This document shows positions 44,117 to 53,143 of a stretch of 64,000 nt of DNA, piece by piece. Each line of letters starts with the position of its first letter. The stretch's first letter is position 1. Origin of the DNA: Verrucomicrobiota bacterium (GTDB taxonomy: Bacteria > Verrucomicrobiota > Verrucomicrobiia > Methylacidiphilales > UBA1321); contig JABDHJ010000007.1 of the NCBI GenBank assembly GCA_013285645.1, positions 1 to 64,000 of the forward strand, given 5' to 3'. The translations under genes and the position numbers were made by a program. The notes beneath the pieces were generated by a model that was not told the origin of the DNA, did no database searches, and saw only the letters and a list, made by a program, of their open reading frames with translations.

Positions 44117-44533
44117 ATGGAAAGTATAACCACTATCTTATTGCCTCTTCTGGCCGGAGTCGTGAGTTCATATCTTACATATTATTTCACCAGCAAATCG
44201 AAAAGAGATGAAGCAATCATCAAATACAAAGAGGAAAAATACTCTCAGTTATTATTAAAATTGCAGGGCTTTGTTGGCATCACGGCGAAAGGAAAAACAA
44301 AAAGAGAATTTTTTGAGGAGCAATATCAATCATGGCTTTATTGCTCTGACGAAGTGGTTGTGGCCATGAACCATCTGACAAACCTTATAATCGATAATAA
44401 AGGCAAAGAACCGGATCAAGAAGAAGGCCGACGAGCGATTGGTAACGTTGTCTTAGCCATGCGTAAGGACTTACTCGGTAAAACACGTCTGGATTATAAA
44501 GCTTTCCGGTACACCGATGTACTTTCAGATTAG
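44117..44533 (+). CDS. Membrane-anchored protein of unknown function
   Basis: A 138-residue protein with one N-terminal helix (ITTILLPLLAGVVSSYLTYY) followed by a cytoplasmic helical domain (KSKRDEAIIKYKEEKYSQLL and later VVVAMNHLTNLIIDNKGKEP). The AT-rich composition contrasts with its neighbours, and such single-helix anchored helical domains are common among horizontally moved defence and accessory genes. Function not recognised. Confidence 0.6.
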   Translation: MESITTILLPLLAGVVSSYLTYYFTSKSKRDEAIIKYKEEKYSQLLLKLQGFVGITAKGKTKREFFEEQYQSWLYCSDEVVVAMNHLTNLIIDNKGKEPDQEEGRRAIGNVVLAMRKDLLGKTRLDYKAFRYTDVLSD

Positions 44534-44548
44534 TCTTCTAAAGGAAAG

Positions 44549-45352
44549 TTAAGAGCCTGCCAGAGGCTCGGGGCGGATGACGCCGCGTTGGGTGCTTTTT
44601 AGGAAATCGAGGAGGAGTTTGACGTGGCCGTTGGCGGCGTCTTCGGAGGCTTCGATTTTTTCGACGGCTTGGGAGAAGTTGAGGGTCTTGTCGGCGAGGA
44701 TGCGGTAGGCGCGGCGGAGGGCCTTGATGTCGACTTCGGTGAAGCCGCGCCGTTCCAAGCCGACGTGGTTCACGCCGCGCAGATGGGCGGGATTGCCATC
44801 GGCGATGAGATAGGGCGGGACGTCCTGGACGATCTTGGCGCAGCCGCCGATAATCGAATGCGCGCCGATGCGGCAGAACTGGTGCACGGCGGAGAGGCCG
44901 CTGATGACCGCGTAATCGCCGACCACAACGTGCCCAGCCAGCGTGGCGTTGTTGGAAAAGATGGTGTGGTTGCCAACGGTGCAGTCGTGCGCGATGTGCG
45001 AGTAGGCGAGGAATAGATTCCCGTCGCCGATGATGGTCTTTGCGCCCGCACCGGTTCCGCGATGGATGGTGCAGAATTCGCGGAAGACGTTCCCCTCCCC
45101 GATTTCAAGATAGGTCGGTTCGATCTTATATTTCAGGTCCTGCGACTTGAAGCCGATGGCGGCGTAGGGGAAAATTTCGTTGCGCGGGCCGAGCTTGCTC
45201 GGGCCATCGACCGTGGCGTGATGGCCGATGCGGCATCCGTCGCCGAGTTCGACTCCGGCTCCGATGACCGCATAAGGTCCGACCTGTACTCCCGCGCCGA
45301 GGATGGCCTTGGGATCGATGATGGCGGTGGGGTGGAGATGCTCTTCCTGCAT
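44549..45352 (-). CDS. lpxA: UDP-N-acetylglucosamine acyltransferase
   Basis: A 267-residue left-handed beta-helix enzyme, first step of lipid A synthesis, which transfers a hydroxyacyl chain from ACP to UDP-GlcNAc. Family marks are HPTAIIDPKAILGAGVQVGP, hexapeptide repeats through residue about 190, the catalytic histidine in YSHIAHDCTVGNHTIFSNNA, and the C-terminal helices with RRAYRIL. It follows lpxC-fabZ on the same strand but is separated from it by 191 bases with a family A copy and a hairpin. Confidence 0.95.
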   Translation of the reverse strand: MQEEHLHPTAIIDPKAILGAGVQVGPYAVIGAGVELGDGCRIGHHATVDGPSKLGPRNEIFPYAAIGFKSQDLKYKIEPTYLEIGEGNVFREFCTIHRGTGAGAKTIIGDGNLFLAYSHIAHDCTVGNHTIFSNNATLAGHVVVGDYAVISGLSAVHQFCRIGAHSIIGGCAKIVQDVPPYLIADGNPAHLRGVNHVGLERRGFTEVDIKALRRAYRILADKTLNFSQAVEKIEASEDAANGHVKLLLDFLKSTQRGVIRPEPLAGS

Positions 45353-45470
45353 GATGGATGGACGTAATATTTCGTGAAACGGTCTCTCAATATGTAGCGA
45401 CGATCCATCCTCGCCGCACTCTTAATTTTAGAGGAGCTCAGCCCTGACATCTGAGAAAGGCAGACCGAAC

Positions 45471-45496
45471 TGATCCTTCGACAGGCTCAGGATGAC
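45471..45496. repeat. Family A repeat, single copy
   Basis: One family A core in reverse orientation (CTTCGACAGGCTCAGGATGA) in the gap between lpxC-fabZ and lpxA. Confidence 0.8.
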
Positions 45497-45512
45497 TAAT
45501 GCTAAATGTGAA

Positions 45513-45539
45513 AGTTTCGCAAAGGTCTCCTGCGAAACT
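45513..45539 (-). terminator. Stem-loop after lpxC-fabZ
   Basis: Arms AGTTTCGCA (45513-45521) and TGCGAAACT (45531-45539) are perfect reverse complements around 9 bases, 4 bases past the lpxC-fabZ stop codon. No T run follows, so it may be an attenuator or mRNA-stabilising hairpin rather than a true terminator. The loop word AAGGTCTC recalls the ends of the 47.5-kb inverted-repeat element. Confidence 0.45.
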
Positions 45540-45543
45540 TCTG

Positions 45544-46860
45544 TCAGGCATCCATGATGCCGAACATGAGTTCGGCCTCGGAGACGATGTCGTTTTTGAC
45601 GCGACAGACACCGTAGGCGCGGGCGATTTTTCCGCGGGACTTGGTCAGTTCCACTTCGATGATGAGCACGTCGCCGGGGAATACCGGCTTGCGCCATTTC
45701 ACTTTATCGGCGCTCATGAAATAGCCGACCTTGCCCATTATTCCAGTGGCTCGACTCAGGAGAATGCTGGCGACCTGCGCCATCGCCTCGACTTGCAGGA
45801 CGCCGGGCATAACGGGATGTCCCGGAAAATGGCCGGGGAAAAAGGGCTCGTTCATCGTCACGGCCTTTTGACCGATCGCCTTGGTGTTGCCCTCGAAACC
45901 GAGAATGCGATCGATCATCAAGAAAGGGAAACGATGCGGCAGGACCTTCATGATTTCGGCAGTATCCATGCCGCCCTCGCCGATGGGCACATGCTCGAAC
46001 GGCGCGCGCTGCGCCTGGCGCTGCTTGTATTGCTTGTAAATTTCCTTCGCGAGTTCGACGTTGAGGGCGTGGCTCGGCTTGACGGCGTAGATGTGCGCCT
46101 TGAGTCGCAAGGGGAAGAGGCTCAGGTCACCGATGATATCGAGAATCTTGTGACGGACAAATTCGTCGTCGTACCGGAGCGGTTCGCGGGAAAGAATGGC
46201 ATCGCCGCGAATGACTACGGCATTTTCAAGACTTCCGCCTTTGATGAGTCCCTTCTCCATCAGCGGCTGCACTTCCTCGTAAAAAACGAAGGTGCGGGCC
46301 AGCGCGATTTCCTTGGCGTAGTTGCCGGTCTCGGGATTCCAGGCGCGGAACTGCGTGTGCTTGCCGAGATGGTTCGCGTTGGTGCAGCTCACTTCGAAAC
46401 GATCGGAAGGCCACGCGATGATGTAGCCACCATCGCGACCGGTCACGCGGACGGGCTCGGTCAATTCGTACTCGGCCACAGTGGCGTCGAGTTCAACTTT
46501 GCCGGCCTTCTCGATCAATTCGATGAAGAGACGTCCACTGCCGTCGCCGATGGGCGGCTCGTTGGCGTCGATCTCGATCAGCGCGTTGTCGATTCCGCAA
46601 CCGCGCAGGGCCGAGAGCAGATGCTCGACGGTGTGGATCTTGACATTGCCCTCGCCGAGGGTGGTCGCGCGCTCGACCTGCTTGACGTTGTCGATGTGCG
46701 CGGTGACGGTCGGCTCGTCGGGCAGATCGATGCGTTTGAAAATATAGCCGGTGTTGGCCGCTGCCGGTTTGACGGTGAGCGTGACATCGGAGCCGGTGTG
46801 CAGCGCGAAACCCTTGACCGATTGGGGTTCGCGAACGGTGGTTTGTTTAAGGCTGGCCAT
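45544..46860 (-). CDS. lpxC-fabZ: Bifunctional LpxC deacetylase / FabZ dehydratase
   Basis: A 438-residue fusion. Residues 1-285 are LpxC, the zinc deacetylase that commits lipid A synthesis: [20 protein letters not shown] with the first metal His, and [13 protein letters not shown] with the other His and Asp, then [14 protein letters not shown]. Residues about 290-438 are Fab[14 protein letters not shown] and [20 protein letters not shown] with the catalytic His and Glu. The fusion is known from Bacteroidota and PVC bacteria. lpxA follows, so the three functions compete for or supply hydroxyacyl-ACP. Confidence 0.96.
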   Translation of the reverse strand: MASLKQTTVREPQSVKGFALHTGSDVTLTVKPAAANTGYIFKRIDLPDEPTVTAHIDNVKQVERATTLGEGNVKIHTVEHLLSALRGCGIDNALIEIDANEPPIGDGSGRLFIELIEKAGKVELDATVAEYELTEPVRVTGRDGGYIIAWPSDRFEVSCTNANHLGKHTQFRAWNPETGNYAKEIALARTFVFYEEVQPLMEKGLIKGGSLENAVVIRGDAILSREPLRYDDEFVRHKILDIIGDLSLFPLRLKAHIYAVKPSHALNVELAKEIYKQYKQRQAQRAPFEHVPIGEGGMDTAEIMKVLPHRFPFLMIDRILGFEGNTKAIGQKAVTMNEPFFPGHFPGHPVMPGVLQVEAMAQVASILLSRATGIMGKVGYFMSADKVKWRKPVFPGDVLIIEVELTKSRGKIARAYGVCRVKNDIVSEAELMFGIMDA

Positions 46861-46921
46861 GGGAAGCGATCACCGTAACCGTTTTGACACGGAGTTGGCA
46901 ACCCTGCTTCGCGATTTGGGC

Positions 46922-47236
46922 TTACTCGAGATAGAAAACTTCACGTAAATTTCGCGAAACGGGACTGCCGTCGGGATTGGATGGCATGATGTCTTTCATG
47001 TGATTCCACCACTTCTGGCAGATTTCCGTTTGAGCAATCGCGGCCCAGCGGCTTTCGTCCTCGATTTCAGCATAGCCAAAAAGCTGGTGCGTCGATTCAT
47101 CGAGATGAATCGAATAGTTGTGCACGCCATGCGCCGTGAGCGTGGCTGCGAGTTCGGCCCAGATCGGACGATGCCGCTTTTCGTATTCGGCGTGAAACTT
47201 CGGATCAACCGACATGACGAAGGCCTTGCGAATCAT
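46922..47236 (-). CDS. rhaM: L-rhamnose mutarotase
   Basis: A 104-residue dimeric alpha/beta barrel that interconverts rhamnose anomers. Matching motifs are [39 protein letters not shown] and [16 protein letters not shown], ending [20 protein letters not shown]. Start and length are typical. It lies alone among lipid A and other genes; no rhamnose catabolic operon is visible, though an RgpF-like gene is 18 kb away. Confidence 0.93.
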   Translation of the reverse strand: MIRKAFVMSVDPKFHAEYEKRHRPIWAELAATLTAHGVHNYSIHLDESTHQLFGYAEIEDESRWAAIAQTEICQKWWNHMKDIMPSNPDGSPVSRNLREVFYLE

Positions 47237-47265
47237 GGCAGGACGTATCTCAAGTCGATCTGACC

Positions 47266-47355
47266 TTAGTTCGTCTTGCGGGTGGCCAGGACTTTCGGCT
47301 TTTCCTTCTTTGGCTTTTTGACTTCTTTTTTCTGCCGGTTGTCGCCTTTACCCAT
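47266..47355 (-). CDS. Tiny basic conserved protein
   Basis: A 29-residue protein, [20 protein letters not shown] followed by KVLATRKTN, mostly Lys and Arg. The [17 protein letters not shown] start is familiar from a small conserved protein of unknown function in many Proteobacteria. ATG 47355 is preceded by AGGAG at good spacing, which decides the start although the frame is open to 47481. It is too short for most gene finders. It could bind nucleic acid (inference from charge). Confidence 0.7.
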   Translation of the reverse strand: MGKGDNRQKKEVKKPKKEKPKVLATRKTN

Positions 47356-47484
47356 AATAAACTCCTGGTTGGTTGTTGAGATGAGGGTGCCTTCGCGCGA
47401 TAAAAGTGCAACTGCAAATTCGACACCCTTAACGATCAGCCAGGCGGAAGACGCAAAATTCTTTTCATCTTTCTTATCCAATAA

Positions 47485-47730
47485 GAGACCTCTGCGAAAG
47501 TCGTTCGCCCAGCGTGATCGTGGAGCAAAGGCAGGTCTTTGACAGGGTTAACGAGGGCGAACGTGCCATTTGAAGCCGGGGTGCCTCTGGTGATCGCGAA
47601 TATTTTTCCTGGAGGCAACATAGGTCCTTCGACTGCGGCTCGGGTAAATCCTCTGAGAAAAGGATGCGCACAGGCTCGCCTTCGCTCAGGATGACGGCGT
47701 TATTAAAATCGTGAGCTTTGCAGAGGTCTC
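47485..47730. repeat. About 246-bp inverted-repeat element
   Basis: The ends GAGACCTCTGC (47485-47495) and GCAGAGGTCTC (47720-47730) are exact reverse complements, with similarity continuing a few bases inward (GAAAG against CTTT). Inside lie two decayed family A-like pieces (47633-47696). No transposase fits, so it is MITE-like. Its right tip supplies the glcF stop codon. This accounts for the gap between the small basic protein and glcF. Confidence 0.65.
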
Positions 47731-49111
47731 AATAAAGAGGGAGGTCAAATCCTCGACCAGGCCCGTGCTTGGGACGGTAATAATTTTTCGGAGGGTTGAT
47801 TCCACTTTCCGAACGATAGGCCTGTGCCAGCAAGGACACGGGATGAACCGCTTCGATCTTCATGCCTCGCGCGGCGAGACCGTTCTGGATTTGTAGCAGG
47901 CAGCCGGGGTTGCCTGTCGCGACAATAGTCGCGCCGGTGGCGGCGATGTGGTCGAGCTTGCGCTGCTGAAGTTTACCGGCCATTTCGGGCTGGATGAGGT
48001 TGTAGATGCCTGCGCTGCCGCAGCACCACATTGATTCTGTTAGTGGCGCGACGTCCAGTCCTGGAATCTTTTTCAGGAGTTCGCGGGGCTGGGTGGTGAT
48101 TTTCTGACCGTGGCAAAGATGGCAGGCGTCGTGATAGGTGACGCGGGCGGTTGTTGGCGATTTTTCGGGTGCGCGGAAATTGATTTCGACGAGCCACTCG
48201 CTGATGTCTTTCACTTTCTCCGACCATTGCACGGCCCTGGCAGCATAGCGCGGATCATCATGCAGGAGGCGATCGAAATGCTTGAGGTGTGAGCCGCAAC
48301 CGGCGGCGTTGGTGATGATGGCATCGAGGTGGTCGAGGTCGAAATGATCAAGGAGACGGCGGGCGTAGGCCTTGGCCATTTCGTATTCGCCGTTATGGGC
48401 GTGGAGTGATCCGCAACAGGCCTGCGTGGGGGGTGTGATGACGGTGCAACCGTTGGCGAGGAGGACGTCGGCGGTGTCGCGGTTGACGTCGCTGTAGATT
48501 AGGTCCTGGACGCAGCCGGTGAGGAGGCCGACGCGGTAGCGGGGCTGCGCCGAACCGCCGCTAGGGACAGCGGCGGCTACCTCTAAGGGCGCGATGAGGT
48601 CGGGCGAGAAGTGGCGCTTGATTACGGGCGTCTTGGCTTCGAGACCGCGCAATGATTTTGGCAGTAAATTCAGCACGCCGGAATGGCGGATCAGGCTTTG
48701 CAATCCGGTCGCCTGATAGATCCAGAGGAGACGTCCCGCGAGACGGAGCCGCCATTGTTCGCGGAAAAGAACGTCGAGCAGAAGCCAGCGAAATAACCGG
48801 CGCGGAGCCGATTGCTTCCCCACACTTCGCTCCGCCTCGGCGCGGGCCATTTCGAAAAGCTGCGTGTAATCGACTCCCGCTGGGCAGGCCGTCTCGCAGG
48901 CAAGGCAACCGAGGCAAAAATACATTTCATCCGAAAAGGCCTTCTTCGCCTCGAGTTGCCCATCGGCAATCGCGCGCATGAGCGAGATGCGTCCGCGCGG
49001 ACTGTTGCGCTCCAGTTTTGTCTCCATGTACGTCGGGCAGGTGGGCAGGCACATGCCGCAATGCATGCACTGCTGCACCACGGAATAATCGAGGTCCTTC
49101 AAATAACTCAT
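47729..49111 (-). CDS. glcF: Glycolate oxidase iron-sulfur subunit-like protein
   Basis: About 460 residues. The N-terminus has two 4Fe-4S ferredoxin motifs (QQCMHCGMCLPTCP and YFCLGCLACETACP), and the rest has the CCG domains TQACCGSLHAHNGE and MWCCGSAGIYNLIQ. GlcF passes electrons from the GlcD/GlcE flavoproteins; neither gene is here, so it may serve another 2-hydroxyacid oxidase. ATG 49111 preferred over TTG 49120. Residues near 177-186 (AAAVPSGGSAQ region) are encoded by a family B repeat inserted in frame. Confidence 0.86.
   Translation of the reverse strand: MSYLKDLDYSVVQQCMHCGMCLPTCPTYMETKLERNSPRGRISLMRAIADGQLEAKKAFSDEMYFCLGCLACETACPAGVDYTQLFEMARAEAERSVGKQSAPRRLFRWLLLDVLFREQWRLRLAGRLLWIYQATGLQSLIRHSGVLNLLPKSLRGLEAKTPVIKRHFSPDLIAPLEVAAAVPSGGSAQPRYRVGLLTGCVQDLIYSDVNRDTADVLLANGCTVITPPTQACCGSLHAHNGEYEMAKAYARRLLDHFDLDHLDAIITNAAGCGSHLKHFDRLLHDDPRYAARAVQWSEKVKDISEWLVEINFRAPEKSPTTARVTYHDACHLCHGQKITTQPRELLKKIPGLDVAPLTESMWCCGSAGIYNLIQPEMAGKLQQRKLDHIAATGATIVATGNPGCLLQIQNGLAARGMKIEAVHPVSLLAQAYRSESGINPPKNYYRPKHGPGRGFDLPLY
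48555..48580. repeat. Family B repeat inside the glcF-like coding sequence
   Basis: The 26 bases are the exact reverse complement of the intergenic copy at 51640-51665. They are read through in frame within the iron-sulfur protein and encode an Ala/Gly/Ser-rich linker between conserved domains. Confidence 0.9.
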
Positions 49112-49190
49112 CGCGCTCAAAATGGCATTTGTCGTGCGCGATACAAGTCTGCTGAGTTGACAGCGCCGAGACGGCTGCTTGGTTCAAGGC

Positions 49191-49649
49191 ATGAGTGAAC
49201 TCACTGTCGGCTCGAAAGCGCCCGCTTTTTCGGCGCCGGATCAATCCAGCCAGACCGTTTCCCTTTCCGATTTCAAAGGCAAACTGGTGATTTTGTATTT
49301 TTACCCGAAGGACGATACGCCGGGATGCACCACGGAGGCCTGCTCTTTTCGCGATGAACATTCGGCTTTCCAGAAAAAAGGCGCCGTGGTGATTGGCGTG
49401 AGCCCGGATAGTCCCAAGAAGCATACGAAGTTCATCGAGAAGTTCTCGCTCCCCTTCCCCTTGCTGGCGGATGAGGACCACAAAATTTGCGAGGCTTACG
49501 ACGTCTGGGTTGAAAAGAGCATGTATGGGAAGAAATACATGGGCGTGGAGCGAAGCACGTTTGTGATTGGTCCCGACGGCAAGCTGAAGGCGATTTACCG
49601 GAAGGTGAAGCCAGCCGAGCATATCGCCGAGGTGCTGGCAGAACTGTAG
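49191..49649 (+). CDS. bcp: Peroxiredoxin of the BCP/PrxQ type
   Basis: A 152-residue thiol peroxidase. KLVILYFYPKDDTPGCTTEA contains the peroxidatic Cys, and the second Cys five residues later in CTTEACSFRD is the resolving Cys typical of the BCP class. GVSPDSPKKHTKFIEKFSLP and the final FVIGPDGKLKAIYRKVKP follow. ATG 49191 is taken; an upstream GTG in frame at 49179 is less likely. Divergent from glcF. Confidence 0.94.
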   Translation: MSELTVGSKAPAFSAPDQSSQTVSLSDFKGKLVILYFYPKDDTPGCTTEACSFRDEHSAFQKKGAVVIGVSPDSPKKHTKFIEKFSLPFPLLADEDHKICEAYDVWVEKSMYGKKYMGVERSTFVIGPDGKLKAIYRKVKPAEHIAEVLAEL

Positions 49650-49678
49650 CCTCTATTCAAAGAGTCTACTTTAAAAGT

Positions 49679-49763
49679 CCGTCATCCTTGTCGAAGGATC
49701 TGTTCTGTACGTCAAAGAAAAGGCAGCCTGAACTGATCCTTCGACAAGCTCAGGATGACAGAT
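49679..49763. repeat. Family A repeat, paired copies, one shortened
   Basis: A left arm with an internal deletion (GTCATCCTTGTCGAAGGATC) and a full right arm in the opposite orientation (CTGATCCTTCGACAAGCTCA) flank 32 bases. Confidence 0.85.
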
Positions 49764-49871
49764 TGTTTTAAAAAAATTTTGCAGCGATCTCGACAAGGGT
49801 CATCAAGGCGTCCCTCAATGAACAATCTTATTCCTTGGCAAACCGGGCGGCCCTCGTAAACATAAAGCGCC

Positions 49872-51185
49872 ATGGCATCCGATCTCTTCGCAAATGCGTC
49901 GCTGTTCACCCCGGCTGAACCGGAGTCGCTGGAGAAAATCGACATCCCCGATACCGTCATCGCGGGCTTGATCCTCCGGATGATGTATATGAATACCCGG
50001 ATGGTCGCGCATGAGATCGCGGCTGAAGTCTGCTTGCCCTTCTACAATGTCGTCGAGCCCATCCTGGTGGAGCTAAAGGATAGCCGGCTGATCGAAATCA
50101 CCCGCGGCGACATGGCCTCGGTTTCCTACGTCTACACGATCACCGATGCGGGCCGCGCGCGCGCCGCGCAATACTTCGAGCAGACCACGTATGTCGGGCC
50201 CGCACCGATTTCGGTGGAGAGTTACGTCAAGATCATCGCGGAACAAAGCCTGCGGCAGATCACCGTGCACGCGGAACGGCTGCGCGATGCGTTTCGCGGC
50301 CTGGTCTTTGATGAGAAGATTCTCGACCAGGTGGGACCCGCCGTTAATTCTGGGCGCTCGATCTTTCTCTACGGCCCTCCCGGTAACGGCAAGACTTCCA
50401 TTTGCGAGCGCATCGTCAAATCGTTCGGCGGCTCGATCTTCATTCCGTTTGCGGTCGAGGTCAAAGGATCGATCATCAAGGTTTTTGACGAGTACAATCA
50501 CAAGGAGATCGCGCCGAATTCCGACATGCGTTTGCAGGGAAAGCACGACAAACGCTTTCGCCTAATCGAACGCCCCGTCATCATCGTCGGCGGCGAGTTG
50601 AACATGAGTTCTCTTGATTTGATCTGGAACGAGGAATCGCGCTTTTACGAGGCGCCCATTCAGATGAAGGCCAACGGCGGCGCGCTCATGATCGATGACT
50701 TTGGCCGCCAACGCATCGATCCCAAGACGCTGCTCAATCGCTGGATTGTTCCGCTCGAAAAGCAGATCGACTTCCTTACGCTGCATACCGGAACGAAGAT
50801 CGAAATTCCGTTTGATCAGTTGATCGTTTTCTCGACGAATCTCAATCCGCGCGACTTGGTCGATGACGCGTTCCTGCGCCGAATCCGCTATAAGATTCCG
50901 ATTCTTGATCCATCGCACGAAAATTATCGGGCCATCTGGCGCATCGTCAGCGAGCACAAGGGCGTGCCGTATGCGGATGAAATCGTCGATTACTTCGTGG
51001 AAAAGCACATGCGCACCTTTGGGCGCCCGCTCCGGGGCTGCCAACCGCGCGACATTATCGACAACATTCTCGACGTTTGCCGGTACCGGCAAATCGAGCC
51101 GACCGTCACAGCGGAAATGCTCGATGACGCGGCGGAAGCTTACTTCGTGAAGTTCGACGATAAGAATTACTCGGGCATCAAGTAA
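49872..51185 (+). CDS. AAA+ ATPase with N-terminal winged helix
   Basis: A 437-residue protein. Residues about 20-105 look like a winged helix (TRMVAHEIAAEVCLPFYNVV, KDSRLIEITRG, VYTITDAGRARA). The AAA+ module follows: Walker A FLYGPPGNGKTSICERIV (about 167-184), Walker B GGALMIDDFGRQ, sensor-like VFSTNLNPRDLVDDAFLRRI, and a small lid domain. The sequence type is known as an uncharacterised ATPase group of bacteria, sometimes near pilus or chaperone genes. Role not known. The GatCAB operon follows after a family B hairpin. Confidence 0.78.
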   Translation: MASDLFANASLFTPAEPESLEKIDIPDTVIAGLILRMMYMNTRMVAHEIAAEVCLPFYNVVEPILVELKDSRLIEITRGDMASVSYVYTITDAGRARAAQYFEQTTYVGPAPISVESYVKIIAEQSLRQITVHAERLRDAFRGLVFDEKILDQVGPAVNSGRSIFLYGPPGNGKTSICERIVKSFGGSIFIPFAVEVKGSIIKVFDEYNHKEIAPNSDMRLQGKHDKRFRLIERPVIIVGGELNMSSLDLIWNEESRFYEAPIQMKANGGALMIDDFGRQRIDPKTLLNRWIVPLEKQIDFLTLHTGTKIEIPFDQLIVFSTNLNPRDLVDDAFLRRIRYKIPILDPSHENYRAIWRIVSEHKGVPYADEIVDYFVEKHMRTFGRPLRGCQPRDIIDNILDVCRYRQIEPTVTAEMLDDAAEAYFVKFDDKNYSGIK

Positions 51186-51193
51186 TTCCGTCT

Positions 51194-51267
51194 GTAGCGG
51201 CTGTCTATGACCGCCGACCGTTGGTGAAGCAATGTCGCCGAGTTCGACGGTCATAGACCGCCGCTAC
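51194..51267. repeat. Family B repeat, paired inverted copies
   Basis: Arms 51194-51213 (GTAGCGGCTGTCTATGACCG) and 51248-51267 (CGGTCATAGACCGCCGCTAC) are reverse complements with one mismatch, between the AAA+ gene and gatC. Confidence 0.85.
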
Positions 51268-51337
51268 AGGGGGACAAAATCCATTATCAGAAAAAACGCT
51301 TGTCCGTTTCCCTCGAACGGAAGAGCATTTACAGCTT

Positions 51338-51631
51338 ATGGCCGAAACTTCATCCGACAGCATCGACGTGACTTATGTCGCCGACCTCGCACGCCTGCGC
51401 CTTTCTCCCGGGGAGATCGCGACCTTCCAGAAGCAGCTTGGCGATGTGCTCGGCTATGTCAGCCAGCTTCAGGAGGTCGACGTTTCCCATGTCTCGTTGC
51501 TTGGCGATGCGGATTTGAAAAACCGGCTTCGTGCCGACGAGTTGCAGCCCAGCTTATCTCCGACCGAAGCCCTGGCCAACGCGCCGCGGCAGGACAACAA
51601 TCTTTTCGTCGTGCCCAAGATGGTCGAATAA
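51338..51631 (+). CDS. gatC: Asp-tRNA(Asn)/Glu-tRNA(Gln) amidotransferase subunit C
   Basis: A 97-residue subunit that stabilises GatA-GatB. Conserved features are DVTYVADLARLRLSPGEIAT, QLGDVLGYVSQLQEVDVS and the tail LANAPRQDNNLFVVPKMVE. It is first in gatC-gatA-gatB; gatA begins 71 bases later, after a family B copy. Confidence 0.95.
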   Translation: MAETSSDSIDVTYVADLARLRLSPGEIATFQKQLGDVLGYVSQLQEVDVSHVSLLGDADLKNRLRADELQPSLSPTEALANAPRQDNNLFVVPKMVE

Positions 51632-51639
51632 TTTCCGTG

Positions 51640-51665
51640 GTAGCCGCCGCTGTCCCTAGCGGCGG
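51640..51665. repeat. Family B repeat, single copy
   Basis: GTAGCCGCCGCTGTCCCTAG and the next six bases, identical in reverse complement to the copy embedded in the glcF-like gene. Lies between gatC and gatA. Confidence 0.9.
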
Positions 51666-51702
51666 ATGCCTTCCCTTAGCAATTTCTTAAACTATTTTCC
51701 CC

Positions 51703-53142
51703 ATGGATATCACCAGTCTTACCATTCCCGAACTTCGCCAAAAGCTTTCATCGAAAGCAGTCACTCCGCGCGAAGTTGTCGATCAACTTGCGAGCCGCGT
51801 TGAAGCGGTCGATCCGAAGCTGAAGGCTTATCTTCATCTTGATGTGGAGAAGGCGCGCGCGGCGGCGGATGTCGCGAATCCAGCGCTACCGCTAGGCGGC
51901 GTGCCGATTGCGATTAAGGACGTGATCAATGTGAAGGGCGATCCGTGCACCTGCGCGTCGAAGATTTTGCAGGGCTACGTCGCGCCGTATGATGCGACGG
52001 TCATCACCAAGTTGCGCGAGGCCGGGGCGGTTCTTTTTGGACGCACGAACATGGACGAGTTTGCCATGGGTTCCTCGACGGAGAATTCGTCGTGGGGCTC
52101 GACGCGCAATCCGTGGGACCTCGACCGCATTCCGGGCGGGAGCAGCGGCGGCTCGGCGGCGGCGGTGGGTGGGCATGAGGCTTTTGCGGCGCTAGGCACG
52201 GATACGGGTGGCTCGATCCGGCAACCGGCGGCGCTGTGTAGCTGCGTGGGATTGAAGCCGACTTATGGTCGCGTTTCGCGTTATGGACTCGTTGCGTTTG
52301 CATCGAGTCTCGATCAAATCGGCACGTTCACCAAGACGGTGGAAGAAGCGGCGCTGCTGCTGGAAATCATCGCGGGGTACGATCCGCACGACAACACGAG
52401 CATCGACCGGCCCGTGCCGAAATATACGCACTCGCTACATCAGGGCGTGAAGGGGCTGCGGCTCGGCGTGCCGAAGGAATATTTCATCGAGGGAATCGAT
52501 CCCGAAGTCGAAAAGGCCGTGCGCGATGCGATTGAGGAATATAAGAAGCAGGGCGCGGAAATCGTGGAGGTTTCGCTACCGCACACGAAGTATGCCGTGG
52601 CGGTCTATTATATCATCGCGACGGCGGAGGCCTCGGCGAATCTGGCGCGTTTTGATGGCGTGCGCTATGGCAAGCGGGCACAGAATCCGAAGGACATTCT
52701 GGACATGTATGGCCGCACCCGCGCGGAAGGTTTCGGTGCGGAAGTGAAGCGGCGCATTATTCTCGGCACCTACGTGCTGAGCTCCGGTTACTACGACGCC
52801 TACTACAATCGCGCGCAGAAAGTGCGACACATGATCGCCGAGGATTTCCGGGTCGCCTTTGAATCGTGCGACGCGCTACTCACGCCCACCTCGCCCACCG
52901 CCGCCTTCAAGATCGGTGAACGCACCGCCGACCCGCTCCAGATGTATCTCGCCGATATCTTCACCATCGCGGTGAATCTCGCGGGCATCTGCGGCATCTC
53001 CATTCCCTGCGGTTTCACGTCGAGCAAGCTGCCCATCGGCCTCCAGATCATCGGCCCGAAGTGGGGCGAGGAAACCATGTTCCGCGTCGCCCACGCCTAC
53101 GAGCAGGCCACGCCCTGGCACAAAGAGAAGCCGCCGCTTTAA
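51703..53142 (+). CDS. gatA: Asp-tRNA(Asn)/Glu-tRNA(Gln) amidotransferase subunit A
   Basis: A 479-residue glutaminase subunit of the amidase-signature family. It frees ammonia from glutamine and channels it to GatB. The catalytic triad is intact: Lys72 in VPIAIKDVI, cis-Ser147 in PGGSSGGSAAAVGG and Ser171 in DTGGSIRQP. Length is normal. The stop is followed after a single base by the TTG of the extended GatB frame. Confidence 0.97.
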   Translation: MDITSLTIPELRQKLSSKAVTPREVVDQLASRVEAVDPKLKAYLHLDVEKARAAADVANPALPLGGVPIAIKDVINVKGDPCTCASKILQGYVAPYDATVITKLREAGAVLFGRTNMDEFAMGSSTENSSWGSTRNPWDLDRIPGGSSGGSAAAVGGHEAFAALGTDTGGSIRQPAALCSCVGLKPTYGRVSRYGLVAFASSLDQIGTFTKTVEEAALLLEIIAGYDPHDNTSIDRPVPKYTHSLHQGVKGLRLGVPKEYFIEGIDPEVEKAVRDAIEEYKKQGAEIVEVSLPHTKYAVAVYYIIATAEASANLARFDGVRYGKRAQNPKDILDMYGRTRAEGFGAEVKRRIILGTYVLSSGYYDAYYNRAQKVRHMIAEDFRVAFESCDALLTPTSPTAAFKIGERTADPLQMYLADIFTIAVNLAGICGISIPCGFTSSKLPIGLQIIGPKWGEETMFRVAHAYEQATPWHKEKPPL

Positions 53143-53143
53143 T

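Noticed and set aside
44117-44533. Defence-system effector
   Set aside because: A single anchored helical protein with no enzymatic partner or motif; the composition alone is not enough.
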